Assembly (NCBI GenBank): GCA_015654925.1
Contig: JAATFX010000020.1
Location: forward strand, 1 to 64,000
DNA length: 64,000 bases
From: Enterobacterales bacterium
Lineage (GTDB): Bacteria > Pseudomonadota > Gammaproteobacteria > Enterobacterales > Enterobacteriaceae
Reading direction: 5' to 3'
The position numbers and the translations under genes are program-made. This document shows positions 55,424 to 64,000 of this stretch, piece after piece (the stretch's first letter is position 1; each line of letters starts with the position of its first letter). Under the pieces are notes generated by a model that did no database searches, was not told the DNA's origin, and worked only from the letters and a program-made list of their open reading frames with translations.

Positions 55424-58411
55424 ATGCTGGCCACCATAACGGATTATAAACAAAGAATAACGCTGATTCAGGATAGCGGCATCCAATTGCTGGATTTTGC
55501 CTTAAGGCCGGTGATGGACCAGCAATTGCCCGGTAAGTTTGTGCGCCAAAGCGCTAATGGCCCGCTGCTGCGCCTGGATTACCATGCGCTTAACGGTAAA
55601 TATTCGGTACCGGTACCGGCGGGAAAACCGCAAGAAGTGGTTAAACCGGAATACAGCTTTCCGTTGGAGCAGTCGCTGCGGCTGCTGGATAAAGTCTGGC
55701 TGCCGCTGCCTTTTTTCCGTTTTAATCCGCCGCGGGTATTTACCGGCGGGCCTGATAACTGGGCGCGAATACAGGTATTAGCCCTGGCGGCGCCGGATCA
55801 AAACGGCGCCACCCATCGGATCTGCCTCGCCTTTGATACCAAGGTGTATCCGGCGGGCCATGATAATGAATCCCTGGCGCCCAATACCAATGACGGTAAA
55901 ACCGGCGTAGGCTTTGCCCTGGCGCACCGCAGCGACGAACTGGGGCAATTCCTGGATTTGACCTGGGTGGACGGCTGGCTGCGGGAGGTGTTTACCCAGC
56001 AGGCGGGCAGCCTTGAGCAGCGTCCCGAACGGGAAATCGCCGCCGCGCTCAGGACCTTCGAATATCAGGCGCACTATCTGAATTTATTGGACATGCTGGG
56101 AACTCAGCTGTGCGTGCCCGAGGTCAAAATTGTCGCCGGCACCCTGCAAGAGCCGGCAATTAACGTGGATCTGATCCTGGATGTCGGCAACTCCCATACC
56201 TGCGGCATTTTGATTGAAGACCATGCGGATGAAACCAACGGTTTGCAACAAACCTATGAACTGCACATCCGCGATCTGAGCCGGCCCCAGTATCTCTATA
56301 ACGAGCTGTTTGAAAGCCGGGTGGAATTTGCCGAGGCGCGCTTTGGCAAACAGAATTTTTCCGTGGAAAGCGGACGTGATGACGCTTTTCTCTGGCCCTC
56401 GATTATCCGCGTTGGCCGGGAAGCCGGGCGCATGGCCGCCGAACGCCGGGGAATCGAAGGCGCCACCGGCATTTCCAGTCCGCGTCGCTATCTGTGGGAC
56501 GCGGAAAGTTATGCTCCTGGCTGGCGTTTCTGCCGCCAGGGGGGCAACGGCGACAACGAGCCACAGGCCATCGCGGCGCCGCTGATCCATTTGCTTAATG
56601 ATGACGGACAGCCGCTGTCCGGCCTACCCCTGGATGAGCGCATGCCGGTGTTTTGCGCCCATTACAGCCGCAGTTCGGTGATGACGTTTATGCTGTCCGA
56701 GCTGCTGGCGCAGGCGCTGATGCAAATAAACAGCGTGGCGCAGCGGTTAAAAATGGTGCGCCCTTCGGCACCGCGCCAATTGCGCACCATTGTCCTGACC
56801 CTGCCCTCGGCGATGTCCAAGCCCGAGCGCGCCATTTTCCTGCAACGCATGCAGGAAGCCCTCGGCCTGGTTTGGAAGGCTATGGGCTGGCATCCGGCGG
56901 ATGATGATTTCACTTCGGCCTCGGACCGGGCTAAAAGCCTGGTGCCGGTGCCTGACGTGCAGATGGAATGGGACGAAGCCACCTGCGGCCAGATGGTCTA
57001 TTTGTATAACGAAACCCAGCTCAACTTCGGCGGGCGTACCGAAGCCTTTTTCGCCGGCATGGCCAGGCCGGATAAAACGCCTACGGCGCAGGAACCCGCC
57101 GGTAAAAGCCTGCGCATCGCGTCGATTGATATTGGCGGCGGCACCACCGATTTGGCGATCACCCAATACCGGCTGGATGACGGCGTCGGTAACCAGGTGA
57201 AAATTACGCCGCGCTTGTTATTCCGGGAAGGGTTTAAAGTGGCCGGCGACGATATTTTGCTGGAGGTGATCCAGCTTTATGTCTTACCGGCCCTGGAGGC
57301 GGGGCTGAAACAGGCCGGCGTCGCCACCCCAAACCTGTTGATGGCCAAGCTGTTTGGCAGCGAAGGACGGATCAACGGCCAATCGGTCCTGCGCCATCAG
57401 GCCACGCTGCAGCTTTTTATGCCCATCGGCCGGTCGATTCTGCAGGCGTATGAAAGCTACGATCCCCTGGATGCCGGCGCCGAGATAGCCAGTACCTTTG
57501 GTGAATTGTTGACGCAGCCGCCGACAGCACAGGTGCTGAATTATATAGAAAGCGAAGTGCGCCGCGGCCTGCCGACGGATGCCGTTCCCTTTGCGCTGCT
57601 GCGGGTGCCGCTGCTGGTTAACCTGGGCAAATTGCACGGCGAATTTTTAGCCAATCGGCTGGGCATTACCCGTGCCGTGCGTTCGCTCGCCGAAGTGGTG
57701 GCGCTGTATGAGTGCGACGTATTGCTGCTCACCGGCCGACCGTCGCGTTTCCCGGGAATCCAGGCGCTGTTGCGGCATTTGCAACCGCTGCCCATCGGAC
57801 GCATGGTGGCGTTGGACGGATACCATACCAGCGATTGGTATCCGTTTAACCAACACGGGCGTATCGATAATCCCAAATCCACCGCCGCGGTTGGCGCCAT
57901 GCTTTGTTTGCTGGCGCTCGACCTGCGCCTGGCGGGGTTCTTGTTTAAAGCCGGGGATTTCCAGCCTTACTCCACCGTCCGTTATCTCGGTATGCTGGAT
58001 AGCGATAACACCCTGAGCGCCGGGCACGTTTATTACCGCGATATCGATTTGGATACGCCGGACTTCGCGTTGGATCGCAAAGGCGGTTTTCAGATGCGCG
58101 GCCCGCTGTGCCTGGGCTTTCGCCAGCTGGATAATGAACGCTGGCCGGCATCCCCGCTGTATACCCTGACCATTGTCGACCCGCAGTTGGCGCGCAAGGT
58201 CGCCGACGACGGTATCGTGCATGTCAGGCTGAGGGTGGCCAAAAGCAAAAACCTGGACGAACCCGAGCGTTTCGAAATTGCCGACGCGGCGCTGATGGAC
58301 GGCGGGCGGGTCCCTGCCCATCATCTGCAACTTAAACTCAATACCCTGGCCGGCAGTTCTTCGGGCGCGACCCACTACTGGATCGATAGCGGGAGCGTAT
58401 ATAACCAATGA
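55424..58411 (+). CDS. srfB: SrfB, Hsp70/actin-like ATPase-fold protein
   Basis: A 995-residue soluble protein. Three nucleotide-binding motifs of the Hsp70/actin superfamily appear in order: phosphate-1 LILDVGNSHTCGILIEDH (about 250), phosphate-2 IASIDIGGGTTDLAI (about 567) and adenosine-type LLTGRPSRFPGIQALL (about 770). This suggests ATP-driven conformational change, perhaps acting on SrfA or a client. The remaining regions are family-specific. The stop overlaps the srfC start by four bases. The family assignment is firm; the ATPase fold is my reading of the motifs. Confidence 0.9.
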   Translation: MLATITDYKQRITLIQDSGIQLLDFALRPVMDQQLPGKFVRQSANGPLLRLDYHALNGKYSVPVPAGKPQEVVKPEYSFPLEQSLRLLDKVWLPLPFFRFNPPRVFTGGPDNWARIQVLALAAPDQNGATHRICLAFDTKVYPAGHDNESLAPNTNDGKTGVGFALAHRSDELGQFLDLTWVDGWLREVFTQQAGSLEQRPEREIAAALRTFEYQAHYLNLLDMLGTQLCVPEVKIVAGTLQEPAINVDLILDVGNSHTCGILIEDHADETNGLQQTYELHIRDLSRPQYLYNELFESRVEFAEARFGKQNFSVESGRDDAFLWPSIIRVGREAGRMAAERRGIEGATGISSPRRYLWDAESYAPGWRFCRQGGNGDNEPQAIAAPLIHLLNDDGQPLSGLPLDERMPVFCAHYSRSSVMTFMLSELLAQALMQINSVAQRLKMVRPSAPRQLRTIVLTLPSAMSKPERAIFLQRMQEALGLVWKAMGWHPADDDFTSASDRAKSLVPVPDVQMEWDEATCGQMVYLYNETQLNFGGRTEAFFAGMARPDKTPTAQEPAGKSLRIASIDIGGGTTDLAITQYRLDDGVGNQVKITPRLLFREGFKVAGDDILLEVIQLYVLPALEAGLKQAGVATPNLLMAKLFGSEGRINGQSVLRHQATLQLFMPIGRSILQAYESYDPLDAGAEIASTFGELLTQPPTAQVLNYIESEVRRGLPTDAVPFALLRVPLLVNLGKLHGEFLANRLGITRAVRSLAEVVALYECDVLLLTGRPSRFPGIQALLRHLQPLPIGRMVALDGYHTSDWYPFNQHGRIDNPKSTAAVGAMLCLLALDLRLAGFLFKAGDFQPYSTVRYLGMLDSDNTLSAGHVYYRDIDLDTPDFALDRKGGFQMRGPLCLGFRQLDNERWPASPLYTLTIVDPQLARKVADDGIVHVRLRVAKSKNLDEPERFEIADAALMDGGRVPAHHLQLKLNTLAGSSSGATHYWIDSGSVYNQ

Positions 58412-60825
58412 AAACTTTAACGGCCGACTCAATGTCAAATCCGCCGCACCTCCCCTTATATCAGCAACTCTTAGCTATGGAACAAGGCATTGACCAGGGA
58501 ATAGACTGGATTGCCGCGACCCGGCGGCAGGCAGCGCGGCTGGACATCGAAGCGGATGGACTGACCATAAAATTGCGCCGCTGCCGTACCAGGGCCAGGG
58601 CTTTGTCCGCAGCGGCGTTAAGCCCCATGACGCTGGGTTTTTACGGCCAGTCGCAGGCGGGGAAGAGCTATCTGATCGCGGCGCTGGCCGCGGACGCCAA
58701 CGGCCGGTTAACGACCCCAATAGACGGGGAACCCCTGGCCTTGGCGGGGGATATGCCGCCCGGCCAGTTTTCCAGGGACGTTGTCACCAGGTTTAGCCGC
58801 CGCGCCGGCATGGAGGATAAGGACTTTCCACAACAACTGCTGTTGTTGACCGAGGTGGCAATCGTCAAAATTCTGGCCACGGCTTATCGCGATATTGCGC
58901 GGGCCGCGCCGGGCCCGCAGGAGTTCGCCGATCGGCTTGATCTCCTGCAGCGGCTTCGCCAGCCGGAGGCGGTGGCGGGCATCACCAGCGACGAAGTGGT
59001 GGCATTATGGGACTATCTGGCCCGCCATGACGGCAAACACCACCGTTTTTTATCCGCGCGTTTCTGGCCGCTGGCGGTGGAGCTGGCGCCTTTCTTGCGC
59101 GTGGACGATCGCGCCAGGCTGTTTGCGGTATTATGGGATGAAGAGCCGGAACTGACCGCGGCTTACCGCCGGTTTGCCCATGCCCTGCATGTTTTTGCCG
59201 GCGCGCCCGCCGCACTGGCCCCCGTTGATAAAACGCTGGACGGCGCGCCGCCGGCGGATCGGATTATCAAGGTGCGTCCGTTAACCGACGGGCGGGCGGG
59301 CCATCCGGTGGAACTGACGCTGGCGGAATTGGCGATGCTCACGGTTGAACGGCTGATACCGCTGCAAAACTCTCCTCGCAGGCCGGTATTCGAGCAGATT
59401 GACCTGCTGGATTTTCCCGGCGACCCCCCGGAGGTTGCGGACGCGGACGGTAAAACGCAGTCCGACCCGTGGATGCGGCGCATCGCGCGCGCCAAGCGCG
59501 CTTATCTGCTGGCGCGTTACACCGATAGTCGTGAGATAAGCCTGCTGATGGTGTGCAACGCAGCGGGCAAACCGTCGGAAATCAAGGGCGTAGCCCGGGC
59601 GCTGGACTATTGGGTCAAACAGACCCAGGGTGCAACGCCCCTGGTGCGTAACCGCCGCAAACCCGGGCTGATTTGGGCCGTGACCCCTTTCGATCGGCGT
59701 CTCGTCCAGGGGCAAAACCATGATGACGCCGTGCAGCGTTACGTGGGGTTTCCCGGCGATGCCTGGGGCACGATGCTGGTATTGGATGCGGGCGGCGTCG
59801 AACGCATGGCCGATTATCTGCTGGCCGAACTGCGACCGGCTGCCCGGCTGGGGCGGTTAAGCGAACAGTATACCGAGCTGCGCCGCGAACTGGCGGAAAA
59901 CCTGCTTGGCGGCTGGTATCAGCCGGCCGGCGCGGAAGACCCGCGGCGAAAACCGCGTATCGCGGATACCCTGATCAAAGTGCTGCAAACCCGCGCCGGC
60001 GTACATGGCGAACTGCTGGAGAAACTGCTGCCTTCCCGCGGCGAACTGCGCCGGCTTTATCTCGCTTCGCCGTCGCCGCAACCTGCCCTTGCGGCTCAGT
60101 CCGCATCCCCCCTGCCGTTAATGCAACAGGAGGGTTTTGGCGTCGGCGTATTTATCGACCTGCTGGCAGAAGTGACGGCAGAGATGCCGAACCCCTCTGC
60201 GGCCGGCCAGCAACCCCGCAGCGGGACGCAATATGATATCGAGGCGGGGTACGCGCGCCGCGTGATGCGCTGCTGGATCAATTATTTGCGCGACTTGCCG
60301 GAAAACGGCCCGCTGCTGGCGCTGCTCGGGTTGACGAAACCCACGCTGGAAATGCTGCTGGCCGAATTGATTATCGCCGGCCAGCGGCTGGATATCGAAA
60401 GCGTATTATTAAACGCGCTGATTGAGGATATCCCCCGGGAGCGCGCCGGCGACGGCCCGTTGGCAAACCAAGCCGACCGCCAGGTGGCCAGGGCGCTCAA
60501 CGTGCTGGGGGATTTTGTCGCCTGGCTGGGTTTTCAGCGGGCACCTCTCGCGCAGCGTCCCGACAGCCGGGTCAATCCCGGCCATAAAATATTTGCCCGT
60601 ATGGAAATTCCGGCGGAGAACTGGGGATCGCCGCAGCGGCTGACCCGCCTGAACCAGACGCCGATTAATACCACGGCGTTTTATATATTTGACTGGCTGG
60701 TGGCGTTAAAGGCCATGATTTTGCAAAACGCGGGGTATTCAGGAGCGGGAAAAGTCGGGCCGGAGGCATGCGTGCGGCTGGGGGAAATACTTCGGCTTAT
60801 TAACCCGGATTATTTATCCGCGTAA
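58408..60825 (+). CDS. srfC: SrfC, P-loop NTPase
   Basis: An 805-residue protein with Walker A LGFYGQSQAGKSYLIAAL (about 77-94) and a DxxG-type switch IDLLDFPGDPPE (about 330), which suggests a GTPase-like or dynamin-like P-loop fold. The last 200 residues are mostly helical. It is translated through an ATGA overlap with srfB, so the three proteins are probably made in fixed ratio and act together. The start at 58408 is used; an internal ATG at 58432 lacks a ribosome site. Confidence 0.9.
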   Translation: MKTLTADSMSNPPHLPLYQQLLAMEQGIDQGIDWIAATRRQAARLDIEADGLTIKLRRCRTRARALSAAALSPMTLGFYGQSQAGKSYLIAALAADANGRLTTPIDGEPLALAGDMPPGQFSRDVVTRFSRRAGMEDKDFPQQLLLLTEVAIVKILATAYRDIARAAPGPQEFADRLDLLQRLRQPEAVAGITSDEVVALWDYLARHDGKHHRFLSARFWPLAVELAPFLRVDDRARLFAVLWDEEPELTAAYRRFAHALHVFAGAPAALAPVDKTLDGAPPADRIIKVRPLTDGRAGHPVELTLAELAMLTVERLIPLQNSPRRPVFEQIDLLDFPGDPPEVADADGKTQSDPWMRRIARAKRAYLLARYTDSREISLLMVCNAAGKPSEIKGVARALDYWVKQTQGATPLVRNRRKPGLIWAVTPFDRRLVQGQNHDDAVQRYVGFPGDAWGTMLVLDAGGVERMADYLLAELRPAARLGRLSEQYTELRRELAENLLGGWYQPAGAEDPRRKPRIADTLIKVLQTRAGVHGELLEKLLPSRGELRRLYLASPSPQPALAAQSASPLPLMQQEGFGVGVFIDLLAEVTAEMPNPSAAGQQPRSGTQYDIEAGYARRVMRCWINYLRDLPENGPLLALLGLTKPTLEMLLAELIIAGQRLDIESVLLNALIEDIPRERAGDGPLANQADRQVARALNVLGDFVAWLGFQRAPLAQRPDSRVNPGHKIFARMEIPAENWGSPQRLTRLNQTPINTTAFYIFDWLVALKAMILQNAGYSGAGKVGPEACVRLGEILRLINPDYLSA

Positions 60826-60840
60826 TACCACCGGCCGGAT

Positions 60841-60860
60841 CGGCTGTCTATCGACAGCCG
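60841..60860. terminator. Hairpin between srfC and the AraC-type gene
   Basis: A perfect eight-base-pair stem, CGGCTGTC/GACAGCCG, with the loop TATC lies between the convergent genes. No T-run is present. Confidence 0.45.
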
Positions 60861-60877
60861 CCGGCGACCAAAGCCAA

Positions 60878-61285
60878 TTAATAGGCCAACTCAGTGGCAA
60901 CCGCCGGACGTTTGGCCGGGGTAAAATTCCCTTCCCTGGCCGCGGCCTGCCGACAGGTATAGGACATTTTGGAACGATATGCGCCAGGGGTTTGGCTAAA
61001 CTGGCGCTTAAACGCACGGCTGAAAGATTGTTGAGAATCAAAGCCACTTTGTAAAGCAATGTCCAGGATGCTCTGATCCTTCAGGCATAATTCCGACGCG
61101 GCGCGAGACAGGCGGCGGGTACGGATATAGGTGCCCAGCGCATCACCGGTGACATTACGGAACATACGCTGCAAGTGCCATTTGGAATAACCTGATTTAG
61201 CCGCTACGTGATCCAGCGATAATGACTTGTCCAGATTGTTTTCCAACCAATCTATCAGGTCCTTAATAATGACATTCTGATTCAT
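60878..61285 (-). CDS. MarA/SoxS/Rob-type AraC-family activator
   Basis: A 135-residue stand-alone DNA-binding protein with two helix-turn-helix motifs: SLDHVAAKSGYSKWHLQRMFRN and ILDIALQSGFDSQQSFSRAFKR. It belongs with SoxS, MarA and RamA, which activate efflux and stress genes through marbox sites. The start MNQNVIIKD (61285) has GGAG eight bases upstream; the longer frame from 61315 does not. A TetR-type operator lies just upstream (61321-61339), shared with the nearby tetR gene, so it resembles a RamR-RamA type switch. It is not certain which paralogue it is. Confidence 0.88.
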   Translation of the reverse strand: MNQNVIIKDLIDWLENNLDKSLSLDHVAAKSGYSKWHLQRMFRNVTGDALGTYIRTRRLSRAASELCLKDQSILDIALQSGFDSQQSFSRAFKRQFSQTPGAYRSKMSYTCRQAAAREGNFTPAKRPAVATELAY

Positions 61286-61320
61286 ATAGACATTCTCCAA
61301 ATGATTACCTTGCATTCACA

Positions 61321-61339
61321 ATATGACCGGTCGTATTTT
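61321..61339 (+). promoter_or_regulatory. TetR-type operator copy 1
   Basis: ATATGACCGGTCGTATTTT shares GACCGGTCGTATTTT with the operator in front of the tetR gene at 63571-63585. It lies about 40 bases upstream of the MarA-type start. Confidence 0.65.
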
Positions 61340-61463
61340 TAGTCAACCTCTTTTTATTAATGAACGATAATATTATCATATCCCGGCCAAAACCGCGCAT
61401 TTTTTCATCGTTATCACCCGCATGAACGATTTTCATCGTACTCTCAGAGCCGGCGTACCGGCG

Positions 61464-62693
61464 CTAAGATGGTTCTTTGTTACAGCGCACGGCGAGATGG
61501 GAAGGATGGGGAACGGTGATTAACAGGGCTATGGCGCCTGTGATAATACATAACGAGACGATGGCGATGGCGCCCAGATCGATGGCCCGCGCCAGCCCCC
61601 AACCCGTTGCCAGCGCTCCCAGCAGCAGCGCCAATCCCCCCTGTACCAGATAGGCCACCAGATACACCGTGGACAACGTGCCGCCGCGGTTATGGGTCGG
61701 GGCATAGGTATTGATCAGGCCCAGCCCGCCCATAAACAGCAGGCTGTAGCCGCAGCCCGCGGCCACCAGGAACCCCAGGAAGATCAACAGCGAATGCAGG
61801 GCGACCGAGGCGGTCAAAAAAACCATGCCCACCACGGTACAGATGCCGCCGACGGCAATCGACGCGCGCGACGTCAAGCTTTTGCATAATAGTCCCACCG
61901 CGCCCAGAACAATAGCGAAAACCGACATGGTGGCGCCGTTGAGCAGCACGTTGCCCGACCCTATCAAATCCCGCGCAATCTGCGCGCCCAGCGACAATCC
62001 CACGGTGCCGATGGCATAGGCGCTCACGACCGCCGCCACCGCCGCCAGCACGACTTTGCCCAATCCAGGCGGAATCGACGGAGATCGCGGACGCCAGCGA
62101 CCCACGCCGCCGTTGCCGTTATGACGCGGTAAAAACCAAGTGGCGATGAAAATCAACATAATAATCGCCAGCAGCAGCCAGAAATTCAGCCGGGTGGGAA
62201 ACGGGGCGTACTGGATCAGCGCGCCGCCGATCAGGGTCGCCAGGGCCAATCCCACCGCCTGGGCGACGGTGGTGATGGCGCTGGCTTTTTTAGCCTGCCC
62301 GGGAGCGCTGAATTCGATTACCGCCGCCGTGGATGGCCCGGCCGACAGCCCTACCCCGATGCCCATAAACGCCCGGCCGATATATACCCAGCCCAGGCTG
62401 GGCGCGACGGCGAATAGCAACACGCCGATTAACGACGCCCCCAACCCCAGCAGCATGGTCGTACGGCGCCCGATATAATCGGAGACATTGCCGAAGCAAA
62501 TCAGGATCGCCACCACTACGATGGGATAAATGGCGAATATCGTGGCGGTCTGGGTAGTGTTCAATCCCCATTCGGAAGCATAGAGCGGATAGGTCATCGC
62601 GGGCGCGGCGCTGGTCCAGATGGTATGGGCGACAACGGCGGCGGCAACCCAGAAACTGGCCCGTTGCCCGAGGGTATAAGTCCTTCCGGTCAT
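61464..62693 (-). CDS. MFS transporter
   Basis: A major facilitator of about 409 residues with 12 membrane segments. Motif-A-like GNVSDYIGRRTTMLLGLG, the region GRAFMGIGVGLSAGPSTAAVIEF and AATAVGQALGLA-type loops indicate a drug-exporter-like group. The start is uncertain: ATG at 62693 fits the first membrane segment best, while in-frame ATGs at 62726 and 62738 have no ribosome site, and the frame stays open to 62918. A related copy of the TetR operator lies upstream (62806-62821), so it may be repressed by the adjacent TetR. Confidence 0.85.
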   Translation of the reverse strand: MTGRTYTLGQRASFWVAAAVVAHTIWTSAAPAMTYPLYASEWGLNTTQTATIFAIYPIVVVAILICFGNVSDYIGRRTTMLLGLGASLIGVLLFAVAPSLGWVYIGRAFMGIGVGLSAGPSTAAVIEFSAPGQAKKASAITTVAQAVGLALATLIGGALIQYAPFPTRLNFWLLLAIIMLIFIATWFLPRHNGNGGVGRWRPRSPSIPPGLGKVVLAAVAAVVSAYAIGTVGLSLGAQIARDLIGSGNVLLNGATMSVFAIVLGAVGLLCKSLTSRASIAVGGICTVVGMVFLTASVALHSLLIFLGFLVAAGCGYSLLFMGGLGLINTYAPTHNRGGTLSTVYLVAYLVQGGLALLLGALATGWGLARAIDLGAIAIVSLCIITGAIALLITVPHPSHLAVRCNKEPS

Positions 62694-62805
62694 GGTATGG
62701 CTCGCTTTGGCAGGCAATGCACCCATAATGCATGGCATTGATTGATTGATTTTATTTAACACTGAATCAGTATGTACGTGCGTATTAATGGCGTCAATAT
62801 AAACC

Positions 62806-62821
62806 TGACCGGCCGTCTTAT
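62806..62821 (+). promoter_or_regulatory. TetR-type operator copy 3 (degenerate)
   Basis: GACCGGCCGTCTTAT (62807-62821) matches the other two sites at 12 of 15 positions. It lies about 110 bases upstream of the MFS start. Confidence 0.45.
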
Positions 62822-62870
62822 ACAGGATGAAACACTGTTTTATCATGGTGACAGGAATAGAGCAGACAAT

Positions 62871-62905
62871 AATCTTGGCGCCAGCTGAGCGCCGGAGCCA
62901 AGATT
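62871..62905 (-). terminator. Possible tetR terminator
   Basis: AATCTTGGC (62871-62879) pairs with GCCAAGATT (62897-62905). It lies about ten bases past the tetR stop. The T-run is weak. Confidence 0.5.
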
Positions 62906-62914
62906 GGACCGGTG

Positions 62915-63526
62915 TCAAACCGTCGTATCAGGCGATGCCGGCTGTCCGCCCGGCGAGCGGTTTAATAGAGGTAAAGCAACGGCAAAAAAATCGTCCAGCG
63001 GCTGCCGGCAACAGGCTATTTTCATACGCACCACGGCCCCTTCCCAGCTATTAATCAGAAAGCGGGCGACCTTTTCGGCGTCAAGCGTGGCGATCACGCT
63101 GCCGTCCGCCTGCCCTTCGCGCAGGGTGGCGGTAACCGCGCCGGTCCACTTTTCCAGGGACTGCTTGATGGCCTGGCGCAGCAGCGGCGTATTATCGGTC
63201 ATCTCCGCCGCCAGATTGCCGATCAGGCACCCTTTCTCATAACCGAATTCGGCGTAGTAGGCGGCCATATACTCAAAATGCGCGCGCAGCCGTTCAATGG
63301 GGGGCAGGCTGGGATCGTCGAGGATTTCCCGGTTGGAGTCTTGTCCGTAAATGGACAACACCTCCAGCGCCAGCAGTTCCTTGGCCTTGAAGTAGTTATA
63401 AAAAGACCCCTTTGGCACCCCTGCGGTGTCGACGATATCCTGTACGCTGCATGCGCTGAAACCGAGCGTGTGAAAACGCTCCAGTGCGGCATCGACAATT
63501 TTATCGCGTACGCTTGGTTTGGCCAT
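62915..63526 (-). CDS. TetR-family repressor
   Basis: A 203-residue repressor with the N-terminal helix-turn-helix (SACSVQDIVDTAGVPKGSFYNYFKAKELLALEVL) and a ligand-binding C-terminal domain of the NemR/AcuR-like group. Cysteines in GFSACSV and KIACCRQPL could sense electrophiles, as NemR does; this is inference. A perfect palindrome TACGACCGGTCGTA lies 42 bases upstream (63568-63581), the likely self-operator. Copies occur before the MarA-type and MFS genes, which suggests one regulon. Confidence 0.92.
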   Translation of the reverse strand: MAKPSVRDKIVDAALERFHTLGFSACSVQDIVDTAGVPKGSFYNYFKAKELLALEVLSIYGQDSNREILDDPSLPPIERLRAHFEYMAAYYAEFGYEKGCLIGNLAAEMTDNTPLLRQAIKQSLEKWTGAVTATLREGQADGSVIATLDAEKVARFLINSWEGAVVRMKIACCRQPLDDFFAVALPLLNRSPGGQPASPDTTV

Positions 63527-63550
63527 TAAGGGTTCCTGTAGGTTGATAAA

Positions 63551-63560
63551 TTACCGGTAA
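63551..63560. promoter_or_regulatory. Short palindrome TTACCGGTAA upstream of tetR
   Basis: A perfect ten-base palindrome between the tetR start and the main operator; its CCGG core is the same. It may be an extra half-strength site. Confidence 0.4.
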
Positions 63561-63567
63561 TTATACG

Positions 63568-63585
63568 TACGACCGGTCGTATTTT
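63568..63585 (+). promoter_or_regulatory. TetR-type operator copy 2 (self-operator)
   Basis: TACGACCGGTCGTA (63568-63581) is a perfect 14-base palindrome followed by TTTT. It is the best copy of the motif shared by the three sites. Confidence 0.7.
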
Positions 63586-63699
63586 GCAAGCCGCCGCCGC
63601 CCGCCGCCAGCACGATATAGGCGCTTTTGTCCATGTCCATGACGGCGGCCGCCCCTTTTCCCTCGACAAGGGAATAATAGGAGGCGCGCGCCGCGGAGA

Positions 63700-64000
63700 T
63701 CAAGGGTTGGTTGGCGCCCCCGGTTTGGGCGTATCCAGGGCGGCGTCGGCTGCCGGTTCGCCGCGCGCCGGGAATGGAGGTTCATCCGCCGCCGGCTGGC
63801 GTTTAAGCGTGCCGCCGGTCATCCGCCGGATGGTCCAGTAAAACATCGGCGTGAGCAGGAAACCGAATAGCGTCACCCCCAGCATGCCTGCGAACACCGC
63901 AATGCCAATCGCCCGCCGCATTTCCGATCCGGCGCCCACGGATATGGCCAGCGGCGCCACGCCCATAATAAACGCCATCGACGTCATCAGGATCGGACGT
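63700..64000 (-). CDS. RND-family multidrug efflux pump, C-terminal end (partial)
   Basis: The frame is open to the right edge. The visible residues RPILMTSMAFIMGVAPLAIS and ISVGAGSEMRRAIGIAVFAGMLGVTL-type sequence, then FLLTPMFYWTIRRM, are the last membrane segments of an AcrB/MexF-like HAE1 pump. A polar tail ends in KPGAPTNP. It is upstream of tetR on the same strand. The substrate is unknown; efflux of toxic organic compounds is typical of the family. Confidence 0.9.
   Translation of the reverse strand, partial: RPILMTSMAFIMGVAPLAISVGAGSEMRRAIGIAVFAGMLGVTLFGFLLTPMFYWTIRRMTGGTLKRQPAADEPPFPARGEPAADAALDTPKPGAPTNP

Noticed and set aside
62694-62918. 75-residue N-terminal extension of the MFS protein
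   Set aside because: It would cover the operator-containing intergenic region and has no ribosome site or similarity to MFS N-termini.
1-64000. tRNA, rRNA, riboswitch or intact insertion sequence
   Set aside because: None of their hallmarks (cloverleaf, conserved rRNA blocks, DDE transposase frame with terminal repeats) was seen on reading both strands, though a covariance-model scan was not possible.

Overview
This 64 kb window is typical free-living or recently host-associated Enterobacterales DNA. It is GC-rich, densely coding, and carries the backbone that flanks the replication terminus in E. coli: rsxABC, ydgK, cnu, ydgJ, add, ydgA, manA, fumC, tus, ynfM, ynfL, mlc, bioD2, ynfDBA and ydfG. 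A near-perfect Ter site sits just upstream of tus. The protein repertoire (srfABC, an OlsF-type acyltransferase relic, araFGH next to araC) and scattered decayed genes suggest a Sodalis/Pectobacteriaceae-like lineage. That placement is inference from gene content, not a phylogeny.

Layout. 1-2.1 kb: start of the Rsx electron-transport operon, ydgK, and the H-NS cofactor gene cnu (all minus strand). 2.3-10.7 kb: a complete arabinose uptake and regulation block, araBA diverging from araFGH-araC, with candidate AraC and CRP sites between them but no araD. 10.8-16.2 kb: ydgJ, a YfeH-like transporter, an AT-rich subtilisin-like protease with two C-terminal chitin-binding-like repeats, and add. 16.3-30.1 kb: the conserved terminus backbone with ManA, FumC, Tus, two MFS exporters, Mlc and BioD2. 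30.2-37.9 kb: an aldo-keto reductase diverging from a purine-catabolism operon guaD-xdhABC, which is preceded by a pair of PurR/LacI-type operator-like palindromes. 37.9-41.3 kb: a palindromic dispersed repeat and a 1090-residue autotransporter with a long PEPQ tandem repeat. 41.7-49.3 kb: accessory and metabolic genes (alcohol dehydrogenase with a degenerate structural zinc loop, Dcp, YjbD, Nudix, hipA remnant, old yellow enzyme, OsmC, an H-NS/StpA protein). 49.5-53.7 kb: a frameshifted acyltransferase pseudogene, KDG kinase, and a SnoaL-like protein diverging from its LysR neighbour. 53.9-60.8 kb: the srfABC operon. 60.9-64.0 kb: a drug-response cluster (MarA/SoxS-type activator, MFS, TetR, end of an RND pump) that shares a TetR-type operator.

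The genes fall into units: arabinose import and entry into metabolism; guanine to xanthine to urate oxidation with molybdenum-cofactor maturation; a tightly overlapping srfA-srfB-srfC machine pairing a membrane protein with an Hsp70/actin-like ATPase and a P-loop NTPase; and a local efflux regulon. No rRNA, tRNA, CRISPR array or intact insertion sequence was found. At least two genes (an olsF-like acyltransferase and hipA) are decayed, so some gene loss is under way.
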